From Halorussus amylolyticus (lineage in GTDB: Archaea; Halobacteriota; Halobacteria; Halobacteriales; Haladaptataceae), in NCBI RefSeq assembly GCF_004143485.2, contig NZ_ML974130.1, positions 1 to 64,000 of the forward strand: a DNA stretch of 64,000 nucleotides, in the 5' to 3' direction. The translations under genes and the position numbers were made by a program. This document shows, piece after piece, positions 16,304 to 23,067 of the stretch (the stretch's first letter is position 1; every line of letters begins with the position of its first letter). The notes beneath the pieces are model-generated. The model ran no database searches, was not told the DNA's origin, and worked only from the letters and a program-made list of their open reading frames with translations.

Positions 16304-16940
16304 TGACTCGACGCCGAATTTTGCCTTCGACTGCCGACTTGCTCGACATCTTCACTCCCCCAGTTGTCGTTCATTTGTCGGCGACTCCAAACCCTCCTGA
16401 ACATTCGCTAGCTTTCTCTCCGGTTTTTCTTTTCTCACACTCTCCTACACTCTCTTACACTCGACGACCCATCCCACGACCCTGCTTTGCACTGGACCCC
16501 CCCCTGTTTCGACTGCAACTGCTGCTCCCCCGAGTCGAATGTCCATATTTCACCGATATTCCCACATAGACCGGTTCGTTTCAAGGTATTGGTGGCCTCA
16601 CAAAACAACTTCAAATTTCTCCACTGGTCGAGTTCGGTCGATACTCCGCCAATGGCGCGTACGGTTCGAGGTGAAACAACGGTGTCCCGACAAAGCGATG
16701 AAACGGTCCAGTTAATAGTACTCCAGACGGCAATCACCTGGATGGAGACGACAAGTACCCCGCACGGAGACGACAATCGCCTCGCACAGTCTCCACTCCA
16801 CCACGTTCTTTCCACGATATCGGAAACGTCACTTTTCCCGAGCGTTGTCTGACGTAGGTTTAAGTGGGTGGGATAATGTTGTACGCGCAACAGCCCACAT
16901 ACCGGTACTATCTCCCGGTGTGAGGGACTGGGAGGAAAGG

Positions 16941-17582
16941 ATGGGACTGTTCACGGAACTCAAAGACAGCATATCCCGCGTCACTGACAAGCTATTCTCG
17001 GCACAGGAACCGAAGCGTATCGGCATTTATGGACCGCCAAATGCCGGAAAAACGACGTTAGCGAACCGCATCGCTCGCGATTGGACCGGCGATGCGGTCG
17101 GTCCCGAGAGTCACATTCCACACGAAACTCGCCGGGCCCGCCGAAAGGAGAACGTCGAAATCGAGCGCAACGGAAAGAAGGTCACTATCGACATCGTGGA
17201 CACGCCCGGCGTGACGACGAAAGTCGATTACGAGGAGTTTCTCGACCACGACATGGAAAAGGAGGACGCGGTCCGGCGCTCCCGCGAGGCGACCGAAGGC
17301 GTCGCGGAGGCGATGCACTGGCTCCGCGAGGACGTGGACGGGGTCATCTACGTGCTCGATAGCAGTACCGACCCGTTCACGCAGGTAAACACCATGCTCA
17401 TCGGCATCATCGAGAGCCAAGACCTCCCGGTCCTGATTCTCGCCAACAAGACCGACCTCGAAGAGTCGAGCGTCCAGCGCATTCGGAACGCCTTCCCCCA
17501 GCACGAGACCATCCCGCTCTCCGCGCTCGAAGGCGACAACATGGACGAAGTGTACGCGAAAATCGCGGAGTACTTCGGGTGA
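16941..17582 (+). CDS. oapA: Origin-associated GTPase OapA (Era-like)
   Basis: A small TRAFAC GTPase of 213 residues. G1 is YGPPNAGKTTLANR (about 29-42), G3 is DTPGVTTK (about 96-103), and G4 is LANKTDLEE near residue 173, with G5 PLSALEGD near 193. The frame is open upstream to 16845, but the ATG at 16941 is preceded by GGAGG at 16931-16935, a good Shine-Dalgarno match. A box A (GTTTAAGTGG) is about 75 nt upstream, so this mRNA has a leader, unlike most neighbours. First gene of the oapABC operon described beside the main origin of Haloferax volcanii; the molecular role is not established. Confidence 0.9.
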   Translation: MGLFTELKDSISRVTDKLFSAQEPKRIGIYGPPNAGKTTLANRIARDWTGDAVGPESHIPHETRRARRKENVEIERNGKKVTIDIVDTPGVTTKVDYEEFLDHDMEKEDAVRRSREATEGVAEAMHWLREDVDGVIYVLDSSTDPFTQVNTMLIGIIESQDLPVLILANKTDLEESSVQRIRNAFPQHETIPLSALEGDNMDEVYAKIAEYFG

Positions 17583-17586
17583 TATC

Positions 17587-17985
17587 ATGCCGGAAGTGAA
17601 AGAGGACGGACCGAACGACGGTGGTGGCGGCGTCCAGATAGACCTCATCGGCGCGGACCGGATGGCGAACATGGCGGGGATGGAGAAGATACGGATGATT
17701 CTCGACGGCGTCCGCGACGGCAACATCGTCATCCTCGAAAAGGGGCTGTCGCCCGACGAGGAGAGCAAGCTCATCGAGGTCACGATGACCGAAATCAGCC
17801 CCGACGAGTTCAACGGCATCGAAATCGAGACGTATCCCCGGTCGGAGACCTCAGACCAGAGTTTCCTCGACCGATTGATGGGCAAGGAGTCGTCGGCGAA
17901 GCTCACCGTCATCGGCCCAGCGAATCAGATAGAAACCCTCCACAAGGACGAGAACCTCATCAGCGCGCTCGTCTCCCGGAAATAA
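17587..17985 (+). CDS. oapB: Origin-associated protein OapB (DUF2073)
   Basis: A 132-residue protein of the DUF2073 family: IDLIGADRMANMAGMEKIRMIL near the start and a conserved NIVILEKGLSPDEESKLIEVTM middle. A later LTVIGPANQIETLHKDENLISAL segment resembles a KH-like end. In archaea this family almost always sits next to an Era-like GTPase and a zinc-ribbon protein, as here. It begins 4 bp after oapA and is followed after 12 bp by oapC, so the three are one transcript. Function unknown; association with RNA or with the GTPase is plausible. Confidence 0.9.
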   Translation: MPEVKEDGPNDGGGGVQIDLIGADRMANMAGMEKIRMILDGVRDGNIVILEKGLSPDEESKLIEVTMTEISPDEFNGIEIETYPRSETSDQSFLDRLMGKESSAKLTVIGPANQIETLHKDENLISALVSRK

Positions 17986-17997
17986 TCCACAGCACCG

Positions 17998-18864
17998 ATG
18001 CCTCACCAGTGTACCAACTGCGGACGGGCGTTCGAGGACGGGTCGAAGGAGATGCTCTCGGGGTGTCCCGACTGCGGCGGAAACAAGTTCCAGTTTCTGC
18101 CCGCGAGCGCGATGGACGGGGCCGAACCCGCGAACGGAGGTGCCGGAGCGACGAGTGCGTCCGCCGGAGTCGGAGCGACGACCGGCGGAACCGCCCCGAA
18201 GAAAGCTCCCGAGGACTCCGCAGGCGCACAATCGGGCGCGAACCCGAGCGCCGACGCGTCGGCCTCGACCGGAGCCGAGTCGTCCGCATCCAAAACGGGG
18301 TCGTCCGCATCCAAAACCGAGGAGGAGGACCGACCGGGCGCGATGAACCGCGCGGCCAAGACCGTCCGCGACTGGGTTCGCACTGGAAGCGAGGAGACCG
18401 AAAACGGCCGGAAGGCAACCGAAAACGGCCGAAAGACGACCGAGAGACCGAACGCGTCCGAAAACGGAACGTCCGAACCGGCACCCGAGGACACCGCGCA
18501 GGCGAGCGCGCGAAGTGACATCGTCACCGAAGCCGAACTTCCGGACGACGCCTCGCGGGCCTCGACCGCGGAGACCGAGAGTTCGACGGCTGCCGGAACT
18601 TCCGAGACCGCCGAAACTCCCGCGGCCGCAGACCCCCCAGAAGACGCTGAGGTCATCGACACGCCCGACGAGAACGCACCCGGGCTGAAGGAACTCCGCG
18701 AGGAACTCAACAGCCAGTTCGAGAGCATCCGAATCGCGGAGCCCGGCCAGTACGAACTCAATCTGATGGAACTGTTCGAGCGCGAGGAGTACATCATTGC
18801 GCTCCAGGAGGACGGCAAGTACGTCATCGAAGTGCCGGACGGCTGGGAGACGCCGGACAGATAG
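17998..18864 (+). CDS. oapC: Origin-associated zinc-ribbon protein OapC
   Basis: A 288-residue protein. The N-terminus is a zinc ribbon with two CxxC pairs (HQCTNCGRAF at 3-12 and SGCPDCGGNKF at 20-30). Residues about 40-220 are low-complexity, rich in Ala, Ser, Thr and Glu, and probably disordered. The conserved end LKELREELNSQFESIRIAEP through YELNLMELFEREEYIIALQ to the closing DGKYVIEVPDGWE is the second folded part. Third gene of oapABC. A 21-bp perfect hairpin follows 24 bp past the stop, marking the operon end. Confidence 0.88.
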   Translation: MPHQCTNCGRAFEDGSKEMLSGCPDCGGNKFQFLPASAMDGAEPANGGAGATSASAGVGATTGGTAPKKAPEDSAGAQSGANPSADASASTGAESSASKTGSSASKTEEEDRPGAMNRAAKTVRDWVRTGSEETENGRKATENGRKTTERPNASENGTSEPAPEDTAQASARSDIVTEAELPDDASRASTAETESSTAAGTSETAETPAAADPPEDAEVIDTPDENAPGLKELREELNSQFESIRIAEPGQYELNLMELFEREEYIIALQEDGKYVIEVPDGWETPDR

Positions 18865-18888
18865 TTCCGGATTCGACAGATAATTTCA

Positions 18889-18933
18889 GATAGCCGATTC
18901 GAGGTCGCACATTGCGACCTCGAATCGGCTATC
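18889..18933 (+). terminator. Perfect 21-bp hairpin after oapC
   Basis: Arms 18889-18909 and 18913-18933 pair without mismatch around loop CAT (left arm begins GATAGCCGATTCGAGG). A further partial copy (GAATCAGCTATCC) follows at about 18944-18957. It probably ends or stabilises the oapABC mRNA. Confidence 0.65.
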
Positions 18934-19015
18934 GGGAGGGTTTCGAATCAGCTATCCGGAGAGTCTCGAATCGAGAACTGGAGGGTTTTAAACGCTCGCG
19001 CTCGAACCACGGACC

Positions 19016-19108
19016 ATGAGCAAAGAAACCAAAATTGTGGTCGGAACGGTCGGAATCACGACGGTGCTGGCGGTCGCGGTACTCGTCAATCTCTGGCTCC
19101 TCGCGTGA
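19016..19108 (+). CDS. 30-residue single-span membrane protein
   Basis: A very short gene: MSKETK head, then about 22 hydrophobic residues (VVGTVGITTVLAVAVLVNLW) ending LLA. The TATA-like GGTTTTAAAC (18984-18993) lies about 25 nt before the ATG, giving a leaderless start. Its TGA overlaps the ATG of the next gene (TGATG), so the pair is translationally coupled. This context, more than its length, argues it is real. Function unknown; it may anchor or regulate its neighbour. Confidence 0.7.
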   Translation: MSKETKIVVGTVGITTVLAVAVLVNLWLLA

Positions 19109-19878
19109 TGTTCGAGGAACGCACACTCCCCGAGGACGTGGACGCGGTGCGCGAGCGCAACGCACCCGACGCGCTCGTGCTCGACTGCGCGAGCGATTTC
19201 GAGTCGCTCGCGCCCGCGCAGGCCGAGGACCTCGGCCTGCTCGCCGAGTCGCTCGACCCGCTCTCGTACCCCGCAGAGTGGCTTCCCGACGACGCGCCCG
19301 AACTTCTCCGGCGGTTCGCCTCGTCGGACTTCGTCGTCGGGATGCCGGGCGACGGGAGCGTGGCGTGGACTCGTCAGACCGTCCCGCCGACGGTGTTGGT
19401 CAAAGCTCGTGTGCAGGGGTCGCCCGACGACTTCGTGGACTTCCTGATTGCGGAGGCGCTGGTCGAAGTCGGGTCGGGCGACCCGGAACACTTCCTCGAA
19501 TTCTTCGGCCAGCGCTATCTCGAACTCGACGCCGCACTCCCGTTCGACTCGGGGAGCGTCTACCAAATCGCCGCGGCGCTGTACGACGCGTATCTCGGCC
19601 TCTACACCCGCGAGGCGTTCGCCGACTGGGAGGACGAGCGCCCGCGACTGTTCGAGGCGTGGCGCGACGCGGGCGAGCGAATCGAACCCCGACTGGAGGG
19701 GCTTCCGGGAGCGATGGCCCGCGACGAGACCGACTTCGCCGACGTCGCGGAGTTCGCCTGCAGCGCGGTCAAACACGGTCTCGACCTCCCCGCGCCGTTC
19801 GCCGCGCTCGACACGTTGGCCTACCGCGACCACGGCGCGGCATATGCGGTCAAATGGGCCGAGAAGACGTTCGAGTGA
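19108..19878 (+). CDS. Conserved haloarchaeal hypothetical protein
   Basis: A 256-residue acidic soluble protein with no motif I recognise with certainty. It has RERNAPDALVLDCASDFESL near the start and a Trp/Phe-rich middle (WTRQTVPPTVLVKARVQGSP). A helical second half follows (FLIAEALVEVG... HFLEFFGQRYLELDAAL) and the end is AYAVKWAEKTFE. Codon use is fully haloarchaeal. Translation is coupled to the 30-residue membrane protein upstream. No enzyme active site stands out. Confidence 0.75.
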   Translation: MFEERTLPEDVDAVRERNAPDALVLDCASDFESLAPAQAEDLGLLAESLDPLSYPAEWLPDDAPELLRRFASSDFVVGMPGDGSVAWTRQTVPPTVLVKARVQGSPDDFVDFLIAEALVEVGSGDPEHFLEFFGQRYLELDAALPFDSGSVYQIAAALYDAYLGLYTREAFADWEDERPRLFEAWRDAGERIEPRLEGLPGAMARDETDFADVAEFACSAVKHGLDLPAPFAALDTLAYRDHGAAYAVKWAEKTFE

Positions 19879-19977
19879 GGAGTCGTATCCTATGAGGAGT
19901 CGTATCCCATCTCGAACAGGTCTCGAAGCGTTACGTAACCATTTTGAGCCTCCGCGTCGAGTTTCTAATCAGGAATC

Positions 19978-20085
19978 ATGAGCGACTTCTGGGATGTCCG
20001 AGGGGACGCAGACGGTTGGGAGGAACAGCTCTACCCCGACGCCGACGACTCGGACGACGGCGTCGAGGTACGAACGACAGAGTGA
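19978..20085 (+). CDS. Small acidic protein, 35 residues
   Basis: ATG 19978 opens a 35-codon frame starting MSDFWDVRGDADGWEEQ, with an Asp-rich end. Codons are GAC-rich and match the genome style. No clear TATA box lies at the leaderless distance, so support is codon use and acidic composition only. It could be a chance frame. Confidence 0.4.
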   Translation: MSDFWDVRGDADGWEEQLYPDADDSDDGVEVRTTE

Positions 20086-20239
20086 AACGCTGCAGTTCGA
20101 GCGAATCGACCGCGACCCGTGCGGACGCGCCGCCGCAGTTTCGACTCTTACTTCGTCGTGGCTTCGACGCGTATTTCGAATCCCTAATGAAGCTATCTTC
20201 TCTAGCGCCAGCACCACCAGCCGCGCCTTCGCTCTACGA

Positions 20240-20262
20240 CCCCCTCGTTTCACTTGCAGAAT
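20240..20262 (-). promoter_or_regulatory. ORB-like sequence upstream of ferredoxin 3' end
   Basis: The minus strand reads CTGCAAGTGAAACGAGGGGG, with the GTGAAACGA core and G string of haloarchaeal ORBs. It is intergenic, 3.4 kb from oapA. It is weaker than the 10266 and 26411 copies. Confidence 0.4.
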
Positions 20263-20285
20263 GTCTCACCGACTGACGGGGCGAT

Positions 20286-20531
20286 TTAGGGGATTATCTG
20301 CTCGCCGTCGTCGTCGTACACCGCGATGGCGTCCACGGGGCAGACGCGGGCCGCCATCTTGGCGTCGAACTCGGCGTCGTCGGGGATTTCGCGGACGAAC
20401 ACGCTCTCGTCTTCCTCCTCTGAATCTCGGAGGTCGGCTTTCCCCTCGTCGCGGTTCTCCTCGAAAGCGTCCCACTCGGCGGTACACTGAAACATTCCGG
20501 TGCAGACATCGCGGTCGAATTCGATTCGCAT
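20286..20531 (-). CDS. 3Fe-4S-type ferredoxin
   Basis: An 81-residue acidic electron carrier. Cluster residues are Cys10 and Cys16 (DVCTGMFQC, spacing C-x5-C) and a late CPVDAI. Three cysteines with the fourth replaced match small [3Fe-4S] ferredoxins that serve cytochromes P450 and similar enzymes. Residues 27-55 are a very acidic insertion. It is a single gene; the redox partner is not evident nearby. Confidence 0.85.
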   Translation of the reverse strand: MRIEFDRDVCTGMFQCTAEWDAFEENRDEGKADLRDSEEEDESVFVREIPDDAEFDAKMAARVCPVDAIAVYDDDGEQIIP

Positions 20532-20616
20532 GACTGTCGATTGGTCCGGGAGTACCTAATCCCTGCCGGAGTCGGTGCTTGGTGAGTCGATATCTCCGCG
20601 GTTCTGCACGCGAGGC

Positions 20617-21504
20617 CTACCACACGAACGAAATCACGGATGCGGCTATCAGGAGCGTCATTCCGATTCCAAAGCCGTACGAGAGAACGACGTAGACGGC
20701 CGGAAGCGACACCGTCCGCTGTCTGAGGTGTTCGATACCGGTCGTGCGCACGTCGGTCATCTCGAACGCATCTACCAGCAGCAGGTAGCCGTCGCCGTGA
20801 ATCAACGGATTGAGCACGAATATCGTCCCGACCACCATGGCGACGACGAACGTACTCAGGAGGGCGCTTTCGGGGAAGACGAGATAGTAAACCGTGGCGA
20901 CCGACAGCGTCCAGAGTATCTGTGCGAACGGACCCGCCAACGTTATCCAGAGCCGATGGTTTCGCGGGAGAATCCATGCCTGTGTCGTCTCGGTTATCAC
21001 GGACGGAAGCGTGCCGTTCACGAGACCCACCCGAACGGACGGGTCGAAGTACGGTTTGCTCGCCAGATAGTGCCCGCCCTCGTGGATTGCGATTGTCGCG
21101 ACGACGAGACCCGCGAACGGGACGAGCCGGGAGGGTCTCGCCAGTTCGTTCGGGGCGAGCATCGTCGGAAACTCGGCCCACGCCACCGACAGGCCGATAG
21201 CCACGAGACCCACGAATAAGAGTAGCCTCGGCCACAGTCGAATCGGGTCCGGCTGGCGAAGTTCGACGACCGGTTCGTTCGAATGGAGATACCCCTCGGA
21301 TTCGAGATTCTCGACGACCTCCCGAGCCGTTCCGTCGAGGTCTCCTTTCGAGACCTCTCCGTCGGCGAGCGCTCGAAGAAGCCGCCAGCCGTCGTCCGAA
21401 AGTCGCCTGAGTTCGCCGTCCGTACTCTTCAGGTAGTGCTCGCCGTCCGACTTCCCCCAAGTGAATCCGACCGGGGGGTCGGCGACTTCGACGTCTCGCT
21501 TCAT
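20617..21504 (-). CDS. PqqD/RRE-like domain fused to M50 membrane metalloprotease
   Basis: A 295-residue protein from the ATG at 21504, which overlaps the stop of the ATP-grasp gene (ATGA); a GTG at 21513 is an alternative. Residues about 14-78 look like a PqqD-type peptide-binding winged helix (GELRRLSDDGWRLLRALADG, then VVENLESEGYL). From about 92 it is a multi-span membrane protein with the zinc motif AIHEGGHYLASK (His141, Glu142, His145) and the third-ligand region LNPLIHGDGYLLL (Asp238). This NPLxxxDGY form occurs in M50 proteases of peptide maturation loci such as the YydH group. Probably cleaves or releases the peptide encoded at 22624. Confidence 0.8.
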   Translation of the reverse strand: MKRDVEVADPPVGFTWGKSDGEHYLKSTDGELRRLSDDGWRLLRALADGEVSKGDLDGTAREVVENLESEGYLHSNEPVVELRQPDPIRLWPRLLLFVGLVAIGLSVAWAEFPTMLAPNELARPSRLVPFAGLVVATIAIHEGGHYLASKPYFDPSVRVGLVNGTLPSVITETTQAWILPRNHRLWITLAGPFAQILWTLSVATVYYLVFPESALLSTFVVAMVVGTIFVLNPLIHGDGYLLLVDAFEMTDVRTTGIEHLRQRTVSLPAVYVVLSYGFGIGMTLLIAASVISFVW

Positions 21505-22469
21505 TTCGGCCACGGTCGTTGGGCCCCACCGTCCAACAGGTAGTCGGCGAGCGCTCCGGCAACGTTCTGCCCGCAGAGCCTATCGGCTCCGGTGAAGACC
21601 GGCGTCTCGTTGACTTCGAAGACGACGTGCCGGCCGTCGGGTCGTCGCCGCACGTCTACGGCACCGAATCTCAGTTCGACGGCGTCCACCGCTCGGACCG
21701 CGCTCGCTTCGACGGCTTCGGACACCGACGCGCCTTCGATGCCGACGTCCTTCCCTTCCTCTTGGTCGATTTTGAACGAGAACGTCTCGCTCTCGTACCG
21801 AATCGCGCCGACGACTTTCCCGTCTAACACGTACACCCGGAGGTCCTCGCCCGGAACGAACGCTTGGAATTGGACCGGCGCACTCGCGAGCGCTTCGAGT
21901 CGCTCCTCACGTAGGTCGTCCGCGGTGAGTTCCGACGGCGGAGCGCCGTTCGTCGTCGGCTTGTATATCACTCGCTCGTGAGAACGGTGAAAATCGACGA
22001 CGGTTTCCGGGTCGTTGGTGAAGAGACTCGGCGGTGTCGGCACGCCTTCGCGTTCGAACTGGCTCAACTGCCAGGGTTTCTGGGCTTGGAGGTAGTGATT
22101 TCGGACTCTGGGTACCACCCGCGTTCCGTCGGATTCGAGTCGTCTGGCGAGACTCTCGAAGACGCTCCGGTGGTCTCGAATCTGGGCTAGCATCCGCTCG
22201 AAATCGTCTCGTCCTTCGAAGGCGTCTTTCTGTAACTCGGGAATCGGGTGAAAGAGGACGTTCGATTGGAAGTAAGCACCCGTAATTTCGTCGTGGGCGA
22301 GCGACTCACCGAGAACGGTTTCGTCCGCGCCGGGTCGGAATCGAATGAGGGCTTCGCCCGGCCACTCGTCGATGTGACACGCGACGAACTCACCGCCTCG
22401 GCTGTCGATTTCGTCGGCAAGCAGTTCCAGTTCGTTCATCCAAGAAGGACCACACAGTAGGACGCTCAT
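21501..22469 (-). CDS. ATP-grasp ligase, RimK/graspetide-ligase-like
   Basis: A 322-residue ligase-like protein. ATP-grasp features are RVIYKPTTNGAPPSE (about 167-180, phosphate loop), FQAFVPGEDLRVYVLDGKVVG (201-221), FGAVDVR (269-275) and the metal-binding FEVNETP (284-290). Such enzymes join a carboxylate to an amine or hydroxyl, and relatives build macrocyclic peptides or add residues to peptides. The minus-strand TTTATTTTTG box (22490-22500) is about 27 nt before ATG 22469, so leaderless; a GTG at 22478 is less likely. The protease gene overlaps its end by 4 nt, and a short peptide gene diverges 154 bp away. Confidence 0.82.
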   Translation of the reverse strand: MSVLLCGPSWMNELELLADEIDSRGGEFVACHIDEWPGEALIRFRPGADETVLGESLAHDEITGAYFQSNVLFHPIPELQKDAFEGRDDFERMLAQIRDHRSVFESLARRLESDGTRVVPRVRNHYLQAQKPWQLSQFEREGVPTPPSLFTNDPETVVDFHRSHERVIYKPTTNGAPPSELTADDLREERLEALASAPVQFQAFVPGEDLRVYVLDGKVVGAIRYESETFSFKIDQEEGKDVGIEGASVSEAVEASAVRAVDAVELRFGAVDVRRRPDGRHVVFEVNETPVFTGADRLCGQNVAGALADYLLDGGAQRPWPK

Positions 22470-22623
22470 AGAAACCACTTCTCACACCATCAAAAATAAA
22501 TCGCGTGGTATCGGGATACACTCTGAAATAGAATAATTTTATTGAAATATTTAGATAGATATAGATAAATATTTATATGAATAATACGTCCGTCATGGTA
22601 CCCCATCACAGGGGACGAGACCA
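22470..22623. promoter_or_regulatory. AT-rich divergent promoter of the peptide locus
   Basis: About 70% AT in a GC-rich genome. Leftward box A for the ATP-grasp gene is at about 22490-22500. The rightward box AAATATTTATAT (about 22568-22579) is about 45-55 nt before the peptide start, which leaves a short leader with GGGGA near 22612-22616. The low GC could mean acquisition by transfer or a regulated promoter. Confidence 0.6.
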
Positions 22624-22722
22624 ATGGAACACTTCATCGAGAACATCAACGAGGAAGACTTCGCGGAAGTCGAAGAGCGCGAAAACACCTACTACACCGG
22701 CGGCTGCATCGCGTACTGCTGA
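22624..22722 (+). CDS. Candidate precursor peptide (32 residues, GG-CIAYC end)
   Basis: The N-terminal part MEHFIENINEEDF and the following acidic helix look like a leader. The end TYYTGGCIAYC has a double glycine (26-27) just before a five-residue Cys-x3-Cys tail that stops the protein. This is the shape of a ribosomally made peptide with a GG-type leader and a tiny core. It diverges from the ATP-grasp and RRE-protease genes, and hairpins follow (22731-22750 and 22804-22829). It has no RimK/MvdD-type PFFARFL leader motif. Function as precursor is inference; no homologue was searched. Confidence 0.65.
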   Translation: MEHFIENINEEDFAEVEERENTYYTGGCIAYC

Positions 22723-22803
22723 CTCCGACTTCACACAGTCGATAGTGTGAGCCACGCTCGGGCGCACCCCGGTCCGCTCGGGCATCCCGCTTTCGAGAAG
22801 TGA

Positions 22804-22829
22804 AGTGCGCGATTTTTCCCTCGCGCACT
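22804..22829 (+). terminator. Hairpin with T-rich loop after the peptide gene
   Basis: Arms AGTGCGCGA and TCGCGCACT (22804-22812 and 22821-22829) pair perfectly around TTTTTCCC. A weaker hairpin (TCACAC/GTGTGA, 22731-22750) precedes it. Likely end of the peptide transcript. Confidence 0.5.
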
Positions 22830-23067
22830 CGTGTCACTCTTTCCGGCCCATTCGTGTCGTTTTCCGATAGATACTCGCACGACCGACGGTGTCCAAACTG
22901 CGTCGTCGAACCGACGTGTCGAGTGGACGATTAAAACCGAGTGGACGACTCCGTTACCTACCAACGCTACGCCTCGACCCGACAGTTTAAACCAGAAGAC
23001 GCGCCAACCTCGGGGTAATGAGTACGTTCGTCTCCCGACGGGCCGCCTCCCGGTGGGCCGCCCTCCG

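Larger units (their letters stand above)
15619..16940. other. Chromosomal replication origin (oriC1-type)
   Basis: This 1.3 kb spacer between orc1 and oapA has no gene and is much more AT-rich than its surroundings. It has three strong ORBs (15631, 16088 and 16273), the last two inverted around an AT-rich element at 16140-16260. Shorter repeats are CACCGGGGAT(G/A)TGTCGTAC twice at 15814-15852, TTTCGGGTGCGACCAG-like copies at 15875 and 15897, ATGAGAACGT copies at 15970-15995, and ACACTCT copies near 16437-16465. Next to an orc1 gene and oapABC this is the arrangement known for the main haloarchaeal origin. It also includes the oapA promoter (GTTTAAGTGG, about 16857-16866). Confidence 0.88.

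Noticed and set aside
15784-16569. 261-codon frame across the origin
   Set aside because: It runs through ORBs and the AT-rich element, lacks haloarchaeal codon use, and has no promoter at the right distance.
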